DNA of 63,642 bases from Clostridiales bacterium DTU053 (GTDB lineage Bacteria; Bacillota; Clostridia; Oscillospirales; Acutalibacteraceae): contig LFSO01000021.1 in assembly GCA_001512765.1 (NCBI GenBank), forward strand, positions 1 through 63,642, in the 5' to 3' direction. Positions 16,541-25,534 of this stretch are shown piece after piece (positions within the stretch are counted from its first letter, which is position 1; every line of letters starts with the position of its first letter). Position numbers and translations under genes: made by a program. The notes under the pieces were generated by a model that worked only from the letters and a program-made list of their open reading frames with translations, was not told where the DNA came from and did not search any database.

Positions 16541-17494
16541 TATAAGGCTTTTTACCGTTCTCTCAAGGCTTTCGTCAAAGTCATATATAAACTCAAAGCC
16601 CAGCTCGGAAAGAAGCTTATTTGAATTTATCCTGTACTTAATGTCGTGACCCTTTCTGTCATCCGCCTTTGCGATAAGGCTTTCGGGCTTATTCATTATC
16701 TTCAAAATCTTCTCAACAAGGCTTTTGTTGTCAATGCTGAATGAGGGTGAAATGTTGTAAATACAGCCGTTTTTGCGCTTTTGTATAATGCCGTAAATCG
16801 CCCTGCAAGTGTCCTTTACATAAACCCACTCCCTGAAAACGCTGCCCCCGTCGCCGTAAAGGGGAATTGGCTTTCCCTCAAGGGCGTTTTTGACCGTCAG
16901 GGGAATCAGCTTTTCGGGATACTGCCTTTCGCCGAAGTTGTTGCAGGGGCGGGAGATGCTGATGTTAAGAGAGTATGTACGCATAAAGGAGAGTGCCGCC
17001 ATCTCCGCAGACGCCTTTGACGCGGCATAGGGGCTTGAGGGCAGAAGCGAAGCATCCTCCGTAAAGCCGTTTGGATAGAGGCTCTCCCTCTCCGAATAGT
17101 CCCCGTAAACCTCATCGGTTGAAACCTGATGAAAGAGAGATACTTTGTGCTTTACCGACAGCTCAAGGAGATTTACCGTGCCCATAAGATTAGTGCTGAA
17201 AAAGATTTCGGGGGAGGTAATGGAGCGGTCAACATGGGTCTGAGCGGCAAAGTTAATCACGACATCGGGCTTAAACTCAGAAAAAACATTATCGGTAAAA
17301 TCCTTGTCGCAAATATCTCCCTTAACAAAGCGGAAATTTTCGTGCCTCTCAGCCTCGGCAAGGTTTTTAAGATTTCCCGCGTATGTAAGGTTGTCAAGGC
17401 ATAATACCATATCGTCCCTGCCGATTTCGCTCAGCAGGAAGTCTGTAAAATGACTGCCTATAAAGCCCGCTCCGCCTGTTACAAGATAGTTCAT
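16520..17494 (-). CDS. rmlB: dTDP-glucose 4,6-dehydratase
   Basis: This 324-residue extended SDR has the GGAGFIGS NAD-binding motif (7-14), LDNLTYAGN, FAAQTHVDRSI, the catalytic STDEVYG (125-131 with Asp127 and Glu128) and YAASK (156-160). It converts dTDP-glucose to dTDP-4-keto-6-deoxyglucose, the first committed step to rhamnose and other deoxysugars for surface polysaccharides. No rmlA, rmlC or rmlD lies nearby, so the rest of the pathway must be elsewhere. It starts 16 bp after the FAD oxidoreductase gene and is the last gene of that operon. Confidence 0.93.
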   Translation of the reverse strand: MNYLVTGGAGFIGSHFTDFLLSEIGRDDMVLCLDNLTYAGNLKNLAEAERHENFRFVKGDICDKDFTDNVFSEFKPDVVINFAAQTHVDRSITSPEIFFSTNLMGTVNLLELSVKHKVSLFHQVSTDEVYGDYSERESLYPNGFTEDASLLPSSPYAASKASAEMAALSFMRTYSLNISISRPCNNFGERQYPEKLIPLTVKNALEGKPIPLYGDGGSVFREWVYVKDTCRAIYGIIQKRKNGCIYNISPSFSIDNKSLVEKILKIMNKPESLIAKADDRKGHDIKYRINSNKLLSELGFEFIYDFDESLERTVKSLIENESRG

Positions 17495-17510
17495 ACACCC
17501 TCACATCTCT

Positions 17511-18782
17511 TTAATAAAGTGCGCCGTTTCTGTCGAGTATTGACTGTACCTCTTTAATGTCAACATCCTTCATTCTCTCGTTTTTGTTCTTTATATAAAC
17601 GGCTGCCGCGGTACCCGCGCCCTCGCCTATGCAGCAGACAATCGGAATAACCCTGTATGCCGACTGCGCCTCATGGGTGGAGGAAATGCACCTACCCGCA
17701 ACAAGGAGATTGGCGAGATTTTTGGCCACAAGCGACCTGTATGGAATTGTGTAATATTTATCCTCGGGTATGCGCTTGATAACCGTGCCGGTGCCTCCGG
17801 GGTTGTGAATGTCAATTTCGTACGCGCCCCGTGCGATAGAGTCATCGAACTGCTTGCAGCTTAAAATGTCCTCAGCCCTGAGTATGTATTCACCGATAAT
17901 CTTTCTGCTTTCCCTGACTCCGATTTCCGCGGCGGTCATAATTAAAGTAGCGTCCTCAAAGCCGGGTATGTTCTCTTTAAGGAAATTAAGCAGCTCCAAA
18001 CCCTGCTCCCTTGCCTCAGCCTCGGCTTGGCTTAAATCAAAAGGGGAGATGGGGTTCTTTTTTATTATCCTTGTCGTGTTAAAGTGAATTACTCCCTCGG
18101 ACATATGCTCAAAGAAAAGAATGTTCTCTCTGGGGTTTTTGATTTTTCCCTCTGCCTGCAGCTTGTTAAAAAGCTCGTTCATTTTTGGTCTGAGCTTGGA
18201 TACGGTTTCCTTATCCGCCTTAATGTTCGCTATTCTAAGGCACAAGGTCATGGGCTGGCAGAGATTGTCCGTTTCTCTGCCGAGGATAAAGTCACAGCCC
18301 GCAAGAGAAGCGAGATTTCCGTCGCCGCTGCAGTCAATAAAGCAGTCCGCGAAGAAACTCATTTTCTGACCCGTGCTGTAAACCTCAATGCCCGTTATCT
18401 TGTCGCCCTCTTTATACACATCGGTGACCATCGTATGTAAAAGCACCTTGACGCCGTACCTTTTGCACAGCCTGTCCAGAACTATTTTAAGGTATTCTTC
18501 ATTGAAAGTCTTGCGGTTCTTGTGCAGTCCGCCCATAGCCTCAAGGTCACCCAGTATTTCCTTAAAAATGCCGCTGTTTACAGGCTTTGCTTCGCCTGAC
18601 TTAGGGTCTTTGAACATATAGTTCATAAAGGGGTTTACAAGGCAGTTGGTGGCGGCTCCGCCAAGAAAGCCGCTTTTTTCTATGAGCCAAACATCTCTGC
18701 CTTCTCTCGCGGCCGCCGCGGCAGCCGCGACTCCCGTAAAGCCTCCGCCGACAACAATAATTTCAGCCTTATACGAATTCAT
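17511..18782 (-). CDS. FAD-dependent oxidoreductase (FAD_oxidored family)
   Basis: The 423-residue protein begins with a Rossmann fold FAD site (IIVVGGGFTGVAAAAAAA, then WLIEK) followed directly by SGFLGGAATNCLVNPFM, the start typical of this family. Further matches are DCFIDCSGDGNLASLAGCDF and the C-terminal FAD contact LANLLVAGRCISSTHEAQSA, then GEGAGTAAA. The family is annotated as FAD-dependent oxidoreductase and often sits with carbohydrate genes; the substrate is unknown. The start follows GGAGATATATT. It lies between the metal exporter and rmlB, 15-16 bp from each, and is probably cotranscribed with both. Confidence 0.85.
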   Translation of the reverse strand: MNSYKAEIIVVGGGFTGVAAAAAAAREGRDVWLIEKSGFLGGAATNCLVNPFMNYMFKDPKSGEAKPVNSGIFKEILGDLEAMGGLHKNRKTFNEEYLKIVLDRLCKRYGVKVLLHTMVTDVYKEGDKITGIEVYSTGQKMSFFADCFIDCSGDGNLASLAGCDFILGRETDNLCQPMTLCLRIANIKADKETVSKLRPKMNELFNKLQAEGKIKNPRENILFFEHMSEGVIHFNTTRIIKKNPISPFDLSQAEAEAREQGLELLNFLKENIPGFEDATLIMTAAEIGVRESRKIIGEYILRAEDILSCKQFDDSIARGAYEIDIHNPGGTGTVIKRIPEDKYYTIPYRSLVAKNLANLLVAGRCISSTHEAQSAYRVIPIVCCIGEGAGTAAAVYIKNKNERMKDVDIKEVQSILDRNGALY

Positions 18783-18797
18783 AATATATCTCCTCTA

Positions 18798-19958
18798 TCA
18801 GACATCTCTTCTGTCTATGGTTATAACCGAATGATATGTGGGGTCGAGCTGCTTTACAGCCTTGGTAAGCTGCGCTTTAATCTCTTTATCAGGTGTCTTG
18901 TCCCCGTAGGGCACGCTTGTGTCAAAATACAAGGTAAGACCCTCCGGGGTCCTCAGAACCCTCAAATCGTGAATGGAGTAATTCCCGTTTACCTCTTTTA
19001 TAGCTTTAATAAGGCTGTCTCTTATCTCCTCAAAATGGGAGTCGAAACAGACGGGGTCTATGTGAACTACCGCCTCAACCCCAAGGCTTTCAAAAAGCTC
19101 CCTTTCGATAATGTCCACAAGGTCGTGGGCGGTGCTGATGTCGTATTCCGATGACATCTCCGCGTGAAGGGATACCATTTTCCTTTCGGGGCCGTAGTCG
19201 TGATACGAAATATCGTGAATGCCCGATATGCCCTTGTGGGAGAGGACAATATTTTCGAGCCGTTTTATAAACTCAGCAGACGGAGCCTTGCCGATAAGCA
19301 GCGTACCCGACTCTTTGGCGGAGCTAAGACCCGTGTAAACAATAAATATCGAAACCGCCGCGCCGAAAAATCCGTCAGCGTAAAAGTTTGTAAGCCTCGT
19401 AATCAGTACGGCCGCCAAAACTCCCAGAGTAGCCGCCACATCGCTAATGCTGTCCTTAGCGGTGGCAATCATGGATGAGGAATTTATCGCCTTGCCTATG
19501 TTTTTATTGTAGAAGTACATATAGAGCTTAATCAAAACGGAGAAAAGGAGAATAACGACGGTGATAATATCCAAAGTGATTTCCTCGGGAGAGACAATCT
19601 TCTTTATGGCGTATTTTCCGCTCTCGTAGCCCATCACTATGATAAGCAGCGACACCAAGAAGCTCGCCACATATTCTACCCTGCCGTGACCGTTCGGGTG
19701 CTCGGTATCCGCCCCCTGCTTTGATAGCTTAAAGCCCACAAGGGTAATGACGGAGGAAGCCGCGTCGGAAATATTGTTAACGGCGTCAGCGATGATTGAA
19801 ACCGAGCCGCTAAGCAGAGCCGCAGTAAGTTTTATAACAAACAAGAGCACATTAAGACCTATGCCGACACATGAAGCGGTAAGGCCGTAAATATGCCTGT
19901 TTTCGAGGTTTGGATTCTGTTTTACCTTTAAAAATCGCTTTACAATTAACTTAATCAA
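18798..19958 (-). CDS. CDF-family metal cation exporter, probably manganese type
   Basis: The 386-residue product is a cation diffusion facilitator with six membrane helices and a C-terminal cytoplasmic domain (about 210-290). Family marks are GSVSIIADAVNNISDAASS, HPNGHGRVEYVAS and DSISDVAATLG. The transport site reads NxxxD in helix 2 (N61, D65) and DxxxD in helix 5 (D169, D173), the pattern associated with manganese rather than zinc exporters; that specificity is inference. An additional C-terminal ferredoxin-like stretch (about 300-386) extends beyond the usual length. The start is a TTG at 19958, 7 bp after AGGAG. A palindrome lies in its promoter. Confidence 0.88.
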   Translation of the reverse strand: MIKLIVKRFLKVKQNPNLENRHIYGLTASCVGIGLNVLLFVIKLTAALLSGSVSIIADAVNNISDAASSVITLVGFKLSKQGADTEHPNGHGRVEYVASFLVSLLIIVMGYESGKYAIKKIVSPEEITLDIITVVILLFSVLIKLYMYFYNKNIGKAINSSSMIATAKDSISDVAATLGVLAAVLITRLTNFYADGFFGAAVSIFIVYTGLSSAKESGTLLIGKAPSAEFIKRLENIVLSHKGISGIHDISYHDYGPERKMVSLHAEMSSEYDISTAHDLVDIIERELFESLGVEAVVHIDPVCFDSHFEEIRDSLIKAIKEVNGNYSIHDLRVLRTPEGLTLYFDTSVPYGDKTPDKEIKAQLTKAVKQLDPTYHSVITIDRRDV

Positions 19959-19988
19959 GTCGCTGCTCCTAAAAAAATGCTCACAGTC

Positions 19989-20017
19989 ATATTATTTCAC
20001 TTTCGACCGAAAGTTCA
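19989..20017 (-). promoter_or_regulatory. Promoter with palindromic operator for the CDF exporter
   Basis: ACTTTCG and CGAAAGT form a perfect inverted repeat with a 2-base centre (19999-20014). It falls between a candidate -35 TGAACT (20012-20017) and a -10 TAATAT (19989-19994) on the minus strand, 17 bp apart, which is a classical repressor position. Confidence 0.5.
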
Positions 20018-20078
20018 CAAAAATATGACTTTATTATTTAGAGAGTATCACAATTCGCCCCAAAACTCAATCGGCATA

Positions 20079-20113
20079 AAAAAATAGGGCAGAGTATTCT
20101 CTGCCCTATTTTT
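20079..20113 (-). terminator. Terminator of the aspS-gatCAB operon
   Basis: AAAAATAGGGCAGAG pairs with CTCTGCCCTATTTTT around TATT; the stem overlaps the last codon of the DUF4430 gene. Confidence 0.85.
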
Positions 20114-20519
20114 AATAGAATCCTACCGAAAATATAAGCTCAAACCTGTCGCCGTCGTTTATGGGGGTATCTTTAGCGCCTGTCATCAAATCCTCGCCGT
20201 TCTTTGTTATTTTCCACCATTCCTCTTTAGCGGTCTCGGCAGTAATGCCGTCAACACTGCTTATAAAGCCGTCCGCCATATCCTCGCTTGTGACAAGCCC
20301 CTTTTCCAAAAGAGCGTCGGCAAGGTTGCTTTTGGTTGTAGAGATTTCAAAGTCCTTTTTAGTGCCGTCTTTGTAGCTGACACTAACCACAATATTTTTT
20401 ACGGCGGAATTGTCCGTATTTACGGGCGGCTTTAAGAACTTAAAGTAGGCGGGGATAAGAGCGGCAATAATGATAATCAGTACAATACCCCATATTAAGT
20501 GCTTTGATGCCCTTTTCAT
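20112..20519 (-). CDS. Membrane-anchored DUF4430 protein
   Basis: The 135-residue product has one N-terminal membrane helix (about residues 8-28, LIWGIVLIIIIAALIPAY) and an external domain of about 100 residues. The segments DALLEKGLVTSED, GFISSVDGITAE, WWKITKNGEDLMTGAKDTPI and GDRFELIFSV fit DUF4430, a domain related to the C-terminal beta domain of transcobalamin-type proteins, suggesting ligand or surface binding. It overlaps the end of gatB if the upstream ATG (20540) is used; the ATG at 20519 is chosen because GGAGG precedes it. Its presence at the end of a tRNA-charging operon is unexplained. Confidence 0.75.
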   Translation of the reverse strand: MKRASKHLIWGIVLIIIIAALIPAYFKFLKPPVNTDNSAVKNIVVSVSYKDGTKKDFEISTTKSNLADALLEKGLVTSEDMADGFISSVDGITAETAKEEWWKITKNGEDLMTGAKDTPINDGDRFELIFSVGFY

Positions 20520-20526
20520 TTTACCG

Positions 20527-21942
20527 TTAAGCCTCCTCATTAAGCAGCTCCTTGAGCTTTGCCTCGGTCTGAGCGGGATTTGCGGCGCCCCTTGTAAGAC
20601 GCATTACATAGCCGATAAGAGCCTGGAACGCCTTTTCCTTGCCGCCCTTGTAGTCGGCGACAGCGGCGGGGTTTTCCTCAATAGCCTTTCTGCAAATAGC
20701 CTCAAACTCAGCCTCATCAACTCCGCCCAACTTTTCCTTCTCGATGATTTCGGCAGGCGCTGAGCCCGTCTCAAGCATTCTGTCAAGAACACGCTTTGCG
20801 ATGTTTCTGTTAATCTTGCCGCTGCTTGTGAGCTTTACCAGCTCTCTGAAGTTCTCGGGCGAAACTTTAATCTGCCACTCCTCGCGCTCAACCTCGGTGG
20901 GAACGGATTTGAATATATTCGTAAGGATGAACGCCGCGGCGGTTTTCGCGTCGATATCCGCAGCCGCCTCAAAGAATTCCGCGACGCGCCTGTACTTTAC
21001 AAGGAGCTTAGCGTCAGTCTCTGTAAGACCAAGGTTCTCAACATATCTTCTCATTCTCTGGTCGGGCAGCTCAGGGAGAGAAGCCAAAAGCTCATCGTAC
21101 TCCTCCTTTGATACCCTGACCGTCACAACATCGGGTTCTCTGAAATACCTGTAGTCGTTGGCGTTTTCCTTGTCTCTCATGCTGACGGTCTCGCCTGTGT
21201 CGGAGTTAAAGTGGAGAGTTTCCTGCTCAACCTGACCGCCGCTTTCGAGAATGTCCACCTGACGCTCGAACTCGTAGTTTATAGCGTTTTCAATAGCTGT
21301 AAAGGAGTTGAGATTCTTTATCTCCGTCCTTGTACCGAATTTGTCAGAGCCCTTCGGGCGTACCGACATATTGACATCGCAGCGCAGCGACCCTTCCTGC
21401 ATTCTGCAGTCGGAAACTCCTATAGTTCTCATTATGCCCTGCAGCTTTTCAAGGTACAAAAGCACATCCTCAACGCTTCTGAAGTCGGGTGCGGTGACTA
21501 TTTCTATAAGGGGAACGCCGCAGCGGTTGTAATCAACAAGATAGGTGCTGCCTTCATGTATGAGCTTTCCGGCGTCCTCCTCAATGTGAATGCGGTTTAC
21601 CCTGATTGTGGTGCCGTTTTCAAGCTCCACCTTTCCATGCTCGCACAGGGGAATATCAAACTGAGAAATCTGATAAGCCTTCGGCATGTCGGGGTAAACA
21701 TAGTGCTTTCTGTCCATCTTTGAAACAAGGTTTATATGGCAGCCCAGAGCCAGACCCGCCTTTACGCCGTAGCGCACAACCTCTTTGTTGAGTAAAGGCA
21801 GAGAGCCGGGCTGACCTGTGCAAACGGGACAGCAGTGAGTGTTCGGCTCGCCGCCGAACTGTGTAGTGCAGGAGCAGAATATCTTGGTCTTTGTGGAAAG
21901 CTCAACATGGGTCTCAAGACCTATTACCATTTCCCACATCAT
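20527..21942 (-). CDS. gatB: Asp-tRNA(Asn)/Glu-tRNA(Gln) amidotransferase subunit B
   Basis: The 471-residue subunit binds the misacylated tRNA and phosphorylates its Asp or Glu side chain before amide transfer. Visible marks are WEMVIGLETHVELSTKTKIF, CPVCTGQPGSLPLLN, RKHYVYPDMPKAYQISQ, VDYNRCGVPLIEIVT and DVNMSVRP; the YqeY-like tail domain covers about the last 150 residues. The start ATG at 21942 overlaps the gatA stop as ATGA, implying translational coupling. A GTG three codons upstream is a less likely alternative. Confidence 0.96.
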   Translation of the reverse strand: MMWEMVIGLETHVELSTKTKIFCSCTTQFGGEPNTHCCPVCTGQPGSLPLLNKEVVRYGVKAGLALGCHINLVSKMDRKHYVYPDMPKAYQISQFDIPLCEHGKVELENGTTIRVNRIHIEEDAGKLIHEGSTYLVDYNRCGVPLIEIVTAPDFRSVEDVLLYLEKLQGIMRTIGVSDCRMQEGSLRCDVNMSVRPKGSDKFGTRTEIKNLNSFTAIENAINYEFERQVDILESGGQVEQETLHFNSDTGETVSMRDKENANDYRYFREPDVVTVRVSKEEYDELLASLPELPDQRMRRYVENLGLTETDAKLLVKYRRVAEFFEAAADIDAKTAAAFILTNIFKSVPTEVEREEWQIKVSPENFRELVKLTSSGKINRNIAKRVLDRMLETGSAPAEIIEKEKLGGVDEAEFEAICRKAIEENPAAVADYKGGKEKAFQALIGYVMRLTRGAANPAQTEAKLKELLNEEA

Positions 21943-23393
21943 ACGCCGCACCCCATTTCCGAAAGTTTAATATATTCGCCGCCGGTTTCTTTCTCAAAGG
22001 CGTAAGCGGCATTGAGTATAACATCCTCTTTGAACCTGCCGCCGATAAGCTGAATGCCAACGGGCATATTGTCGTCGGTAAAGCCGGCGGGAACGGATAT
22101 TGACGGCAGACCGACGATATTCGCGGCGCAGGTGCAGATATCCGTTCTGTAAAGGTCAACGGGACTAAGATTTGCCCCTGCCTTTAAGGGAGCCACGGGA
22201 ACAGTGGGAGCCAGAACGATATCGCAGGATTTAAAGATTTTGTCAATTTCCTTAATAATGCTCTCGCGCAGACGCTGAGCCTTTTTATAGTAAGCGTCAA
22301 AGTATCCCGAGCTTAAAACATAGGTGCCGAGAATTATCCTTCTCTTTACCTCGTCGCCGAAGCCCTCGCTTCTTGTGCGTGAAATCATGTCATTAAGGTC
22401 CTCATAGTCCTCAACATGATAGCCGTATCTTATGCCGTCAAATCTTCCAAGATTGGAGGACGCCTCCGCGCAGGCGAGGATATAGTAAACGGGCAGACAC
22501 TCTTTGATGAAGGGTATCTTGATTTCCTCAACCTCAGCGCCCATGGACTTAAAGACATTAATCGTGTTCTCCACGGCGGAGTTTACGAACTCGTCGCTTG
22601 CCATAAGGTCCTCGGTTGCGATGCCGATTTTAAGACCCTTAACGCTGCCGCTGAGGCTCTCGTATGTGCTCTTTTTAAAGCCGACGGACCTCATATCCCT
22701 TTCGTCATACTTTGAAATCACATCAAATACAAGGGCTGTGTCCTCGGCGCAGCTTGCAAGCACACCCGCCTGGTCGAATGACGAGGCATAGGCGACGATG
22801 CCGTAGCGGGATACGGAGCCGTATGTGGGCTTAAGTCCGTATATTCCGCAGAAGCTTGCGGGCTGTCTTATGGAGCCGCCGGTATCTGTGCCGATTCCGT
22901 ACGCCGCGAGCTTTCCCGCGACAGCGGCCGCAACGCCGCCCGAGCTGCCGCCGGCGACATATTCGGGATTGTGGGGGTTCTTTACAATGCCGAAATATGA
23001 TGTTTCGCTGGTGGAGCCCATGGCGAATTCGTCCATGTTGCCCTTGCCTATGAGCACCGAGTTCTGAGCCTTAATATGCTCCCAAACGGTTGCGTCGTAG
23101 AAGGGCACATAGTTCTCGAGCATTTTTGAGGCGCATGTGGTTCTAATGCCCTTTGTGCAGATATTGTCCTTAATTATTACGGGAATTCCCTCAAGGGGCT
23201 GAAGGCTTTCGCCCCTTGCTATCTTCTCGTCAACTTCAGCGGCTGTCTTTAAGGCTTCTTCTTTGGTAATGCTTATATATGCGTTTAAGGACGGGTTTTC
23301 CTTCTCTGCCGAGTCCAAAAACGCCTTTGTCAGTTCTGTGCAGGAAAGAGCCTTGGTATCAAGGAGCTTTTTGTAATATGAAATATTAACCAT
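21939..23393 (-). CDS. gatA: Asp-tRNA(Asn)/Glu-tRNA(Gln) amidotransferase subunit A
   Basis: This 484-residue amidase-signature enzyme releases ammonia from glutamine for transfer to the tRNA-bound amino acid. The Ser-cisSer-Lys triad is visible as K75 (PVIIKDNICT), S150 (AGGSSGG) and S174 (GTDTGGSIRQPA); the 24-residue spacing of the two serines agrees with known GatA proteins. It overlaps gatC by 8 bp upstream and gatB by 4 bp downstream. Confidence 0.97.
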   Translation of the reverse strand: MVNISYYKKLLDTKALSCTELTKAFLDSAEKENPSLNAYISITKEEALKTAAEVDEKIARGESLQPLEGIPVIIKDNICTKGIRTTCASKMLENYVPFYDATVWEHIKAQNSVLIGKGNMDEFAMGSTSETSYFGIVKNPHNPEYVAGGSSGGVAAAVAGKLAAYGIGTDTGGSIRQPASFCGIYGLKPTYGSVSRYGIVAYASSFDQAGVLASCAEDTALVFDVISKYDERDMRSVGFKKSTYESLSGSVKGLKIGIATEDLMASDEFVNSAVENTINVFKSMGAEVEEIKIPFIKECLPVYYILACAEASSNLGRFDGIRYGYHVEDYEDLNDMISRTRSEGFGDEVKRRIILGTYVLSSGYFDAYYKKAQRLRESIIKEIDKIFKSCDIVLAPTVPVAPLKAGANLSPVDLYRTDICTCAANIVGLPSISVPAGFTDDNMPVGIQLIGGRFKEDVILNAAYAFEKETGGEYIKLSEMGCGV

Positions 23394-23688
23394 ATCTTCT
23401 GCCTGCCTTTGCTGTGTCTTTTACCATAAAGAAGTTGCCCTGAGTGCCGCCTGAATTCAGTAAGATGTCGTTAATATCGGATGAGGGGCGAACCTCGTCC
23501 TCTCTGTACTCTGTTCTGTCGTATTCGTTGATAAGCTCTTCCTCGCTGACCGGCAGGGAGGAGTTGTTTATTTCATCGGCAAAAGCAATAATGCTGCTCA
23601 TCTGCTCTGCGAGCTGGTTTGCTTCTTCTTCGCTGATGTGGATTTTGGCTAAGTTCGCTATTCGTTTAATCTTATCGACGGAAACCAT
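23386..23688 (-). CDS. gatC: Asp-tRNA(Asn)/Glu-tRNA(Gln) amidotransferase subunit C
   Basis: This 100-residue small subunit stabilises GatA in the GatCAB complex. It shows the family start VDKIKRIANLAKIHISEEE and the C-terminal stretch REDEVRPSSDINDILLNSGGTQ, then GNFFMV. It lies 33 bp after aspS and overlaps gatA. Confidence 0.93.
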   Translation of the reverse strand: MVSVDKIKRIANLAKIHISEEEANQLAEQMSSIIAFADEINNSSLPVSEEELINEYDRTEYREDEVRPSSDINDILLNSGGTQGNFFMVKDTAKAGRRYG

Positions 23689-23721
23689 AAAATCCCCCTA
23701 TCCTTTATATTTTGCGCAAGG

Positions 23722-25455
23722 TTATCTGAGTTTTATATGAACCTCACGGAGCTGCTTTTCGGTAACCTCATTGGGAGCGCCCAGAAGTAAATCCTGAGCG
23801 TTGGAGTTAAGCGGGAAGGCGATGACATCTCTGATATTGTTCTTGCCCGCAAGGAGCATTATCATTCTGTCAACGCCGGGAGCCATGCCCGCATGGGGCG
23901 GAGCGCCGTAGGTAAAGGCGGTATAGAGGGCGCCGAATTTGGCTTTAAGCTCTTCATGGCTGTATCCGGCAATCTCAAATGCCTTCTGCATGATTTCGGG
24001 ATGGTGGTTTCTGACGGCTCCAGAGGAAAGCTCAACGCCGTTGCATACTATGTCGTACTGATAAGCGAGTATTGTAAGCGGATCCTGATTATTCAGAGCC
24101 TCAAGACCGCCCTGGGGCATGGAGAAGGGGTTATGGGTAAAGTCAATCTTGCCCGTCTCCTCATTTATCTCATACATCGGGAAGTCGGTGATAAAGCACA
24201 TCTCAAAGCGGTCTTTATCGAGAAGACCAAGCTGATTGCAAAGCTCTGTTCTGATTTGACCGGCGTATGTGTTTACAATGGGCAGAGAGTCGCAGATAAA
24301 GAATACTGTCTCTCCGTCTTTAAGGTCGACTATTCTGATAAGCTCCGCCTTCTTTTCAGGAGTCAGGAACTTGTCGATGGGGCCTTTAAATGTGTCGCCC
24401 GCAAGGGTAAGGTAACCCAGACCCTTCATGCCGATGGAAAGGGCGAATTTGAGCATATTCTCAAAGAAGGAGCGGGATTTGCCCGTGCAGTCTGCCTTAA
24501 TGCCTCTTACGGGTCTGCCCTTGAATGCGGGGAAGTCAACATCGGCAAAGAGGTCTGTCAAATCCTTTATAATAAGCGGATTTCTGAGGTCAGGCTTGTC
24601 TGTGCCGTATGTCAGCATAGCCTCGGCATAGGGGATTCTCTTAAAGGGAGGCTTTGATACGGGGAAATCGGAGAAGGCGGTAAATGTCTCATAAAGCACC
24701 GTCTCGGCGACCTTCAGTACATCCTCCTGCTCTGCAAACGCCATCTCAAAGTCAAGCTGATAGAACTCGCCGGGGGAGCGGTCAGCCCTTGCGTCCTCAT
24801 CTCTGAAGCAGGGAGCGATCTGGAAGTATTTATCAAATCCCGATGCCATCAAAAGCTGCTTAAACTGCTGAGGAGCCTGGGGCAGAGCATAGAACTTGCC
24901 TTTGTGCTTTCTGCTGGGAACAAGATAGTCCCTTGCGCCCTCGGGGGATGAGCAGGTGAGAATCGGGGTCTGAATTTCCACAAAGCCCAGCTCCTCCATC
25001 TTCTTTCTGAGGAAGCTGATAACCTTTGAGCGCAGAACTATAACATCGTGCATCTCGGGGTTTCTCAGGTCAAGGAATCTGTATTTGAGCCTTACATCCT
25101 CCCTTGTGGCGGTGGACTCACCGGGGATAAAGGGCAGGCGGGCAATGGCGGGGCCCAGAACCTCTATTTTGTCAACAACAACCTCAACCTGACCGGTTGC
25201 GATTTTGTTGTTTACTGTTTCCTCATCTCTTTTTACAACCTTGCCTTCAACGCTTATTACGGATTCCCTTGAAATGCCCTCAAGCATAGTCTCGTCATGG
25301 AAAACGGTCTGCGTTACTCCGTAGTGGTCGCGCAAATCAAGGAAAATGACTCCGCCGTGGTCTCTGACGGTGTCCACCCAGCCCGCGAGCTTGACATTCT
25401 GACCTATATGCTCCGTTCTGAGCTCTCCGCAATTATGAGTTCTATATTTAGACAT
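23722..25455 (-). CDS. aspS: Aspartyl-tRNA synthetase (probably non-discriminating)
   Basis: This 577-residue bacterial-type AspRS has the N-terminal OB fold (VKLAGWVDTVRDHGGVIFLDLRD), class II motif 1 and 2 regions (FVEIQTPILTCSSPEGARDYLVPSR, QIAPCFRDEDARADR), an inserted GAD domain (about 300-410) and motif 3 (PPHAGMAPGVDRMIM). Its operon with gatCAB suggests that it charges tRNA-Asn as well as tRNA-Asp, with GatCAB correcting Asp-tRNA-Asn; that is inference from context. The ATG follows GGAGGG with a T-box leader upstream. Confidence 0.96.
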   Translation of the reverse strand: MSKYRTHNCGELRTEHIGQNVKLAGWVDTVRDHGGVIFLDLRDHYGVTQTVFHDETMLEGISRESVISVEGKVVKRDEETVNNKIATGQVEVVVDKIEVLGPAIARLPFIPGESTATREDVRLKYRFLDLRNPEMHDVIVLRSKVISFLRKKMEELGFVEIQTPILTCSSPEGARDYLVPSRKHKGKFYALPQAPQQFKQLLMASGFDKYFQIAPCFRDEDARADRSPGEFYQLDFEMAFAEQEDVLKVAETVLYETFTAFSDFPVSKPPFKRIPYAEAMLTYGTDKPDLRNPLIIKDLTDLFADVDFPAFKGRPVRGIKADCTGKSRSFFENMLKFALSIGMKGLGYLTLAGDTFKGPIDKFLTPEKKAELIRIVDLKDGETVFFICDSLPIVNTYAGQIRTELCNQLGLLDKDRFEMCFITDFPMYEINEETGKIDFTHNPFSMPQGGLEALNNQDPLTILAYQYDIVCNGVELSSGAVRNHHPEIMQKAFEIAGYSHEELKAKFGALYTAFTYGAPPHAGMAPGVDRMIMLLAGKNNIRDVIAFPLNSNAQDLLLGAPNEVTEKQLREVHIKLR

Positions 25456-25495
25456 TTTTTACCCTCCAAAGAAAGTACTATTATTTTGATACTAT

Positions 25496-25534
25496 AAAAA
25501 AAGCCCGAAACTGCCTTATAAGGACAATTTCGGG
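25496..25534 (-). terminator. T-box-controlled terminator upstream of aspS
   Basis: On the minus strand CCCGAAA pairs with TTTCGGG and an inner CCTTATAAGG, followed by CTTTTTTTA. It lies directly after the T-box sequence and is the alternative to the antiterminator. Confidence 0.9.

Noticed and set aside
23893-24657. Open frame of 254 codons on the plus strand
   Set aside because: It is antisense to aspS, which is fully supported by motifs.
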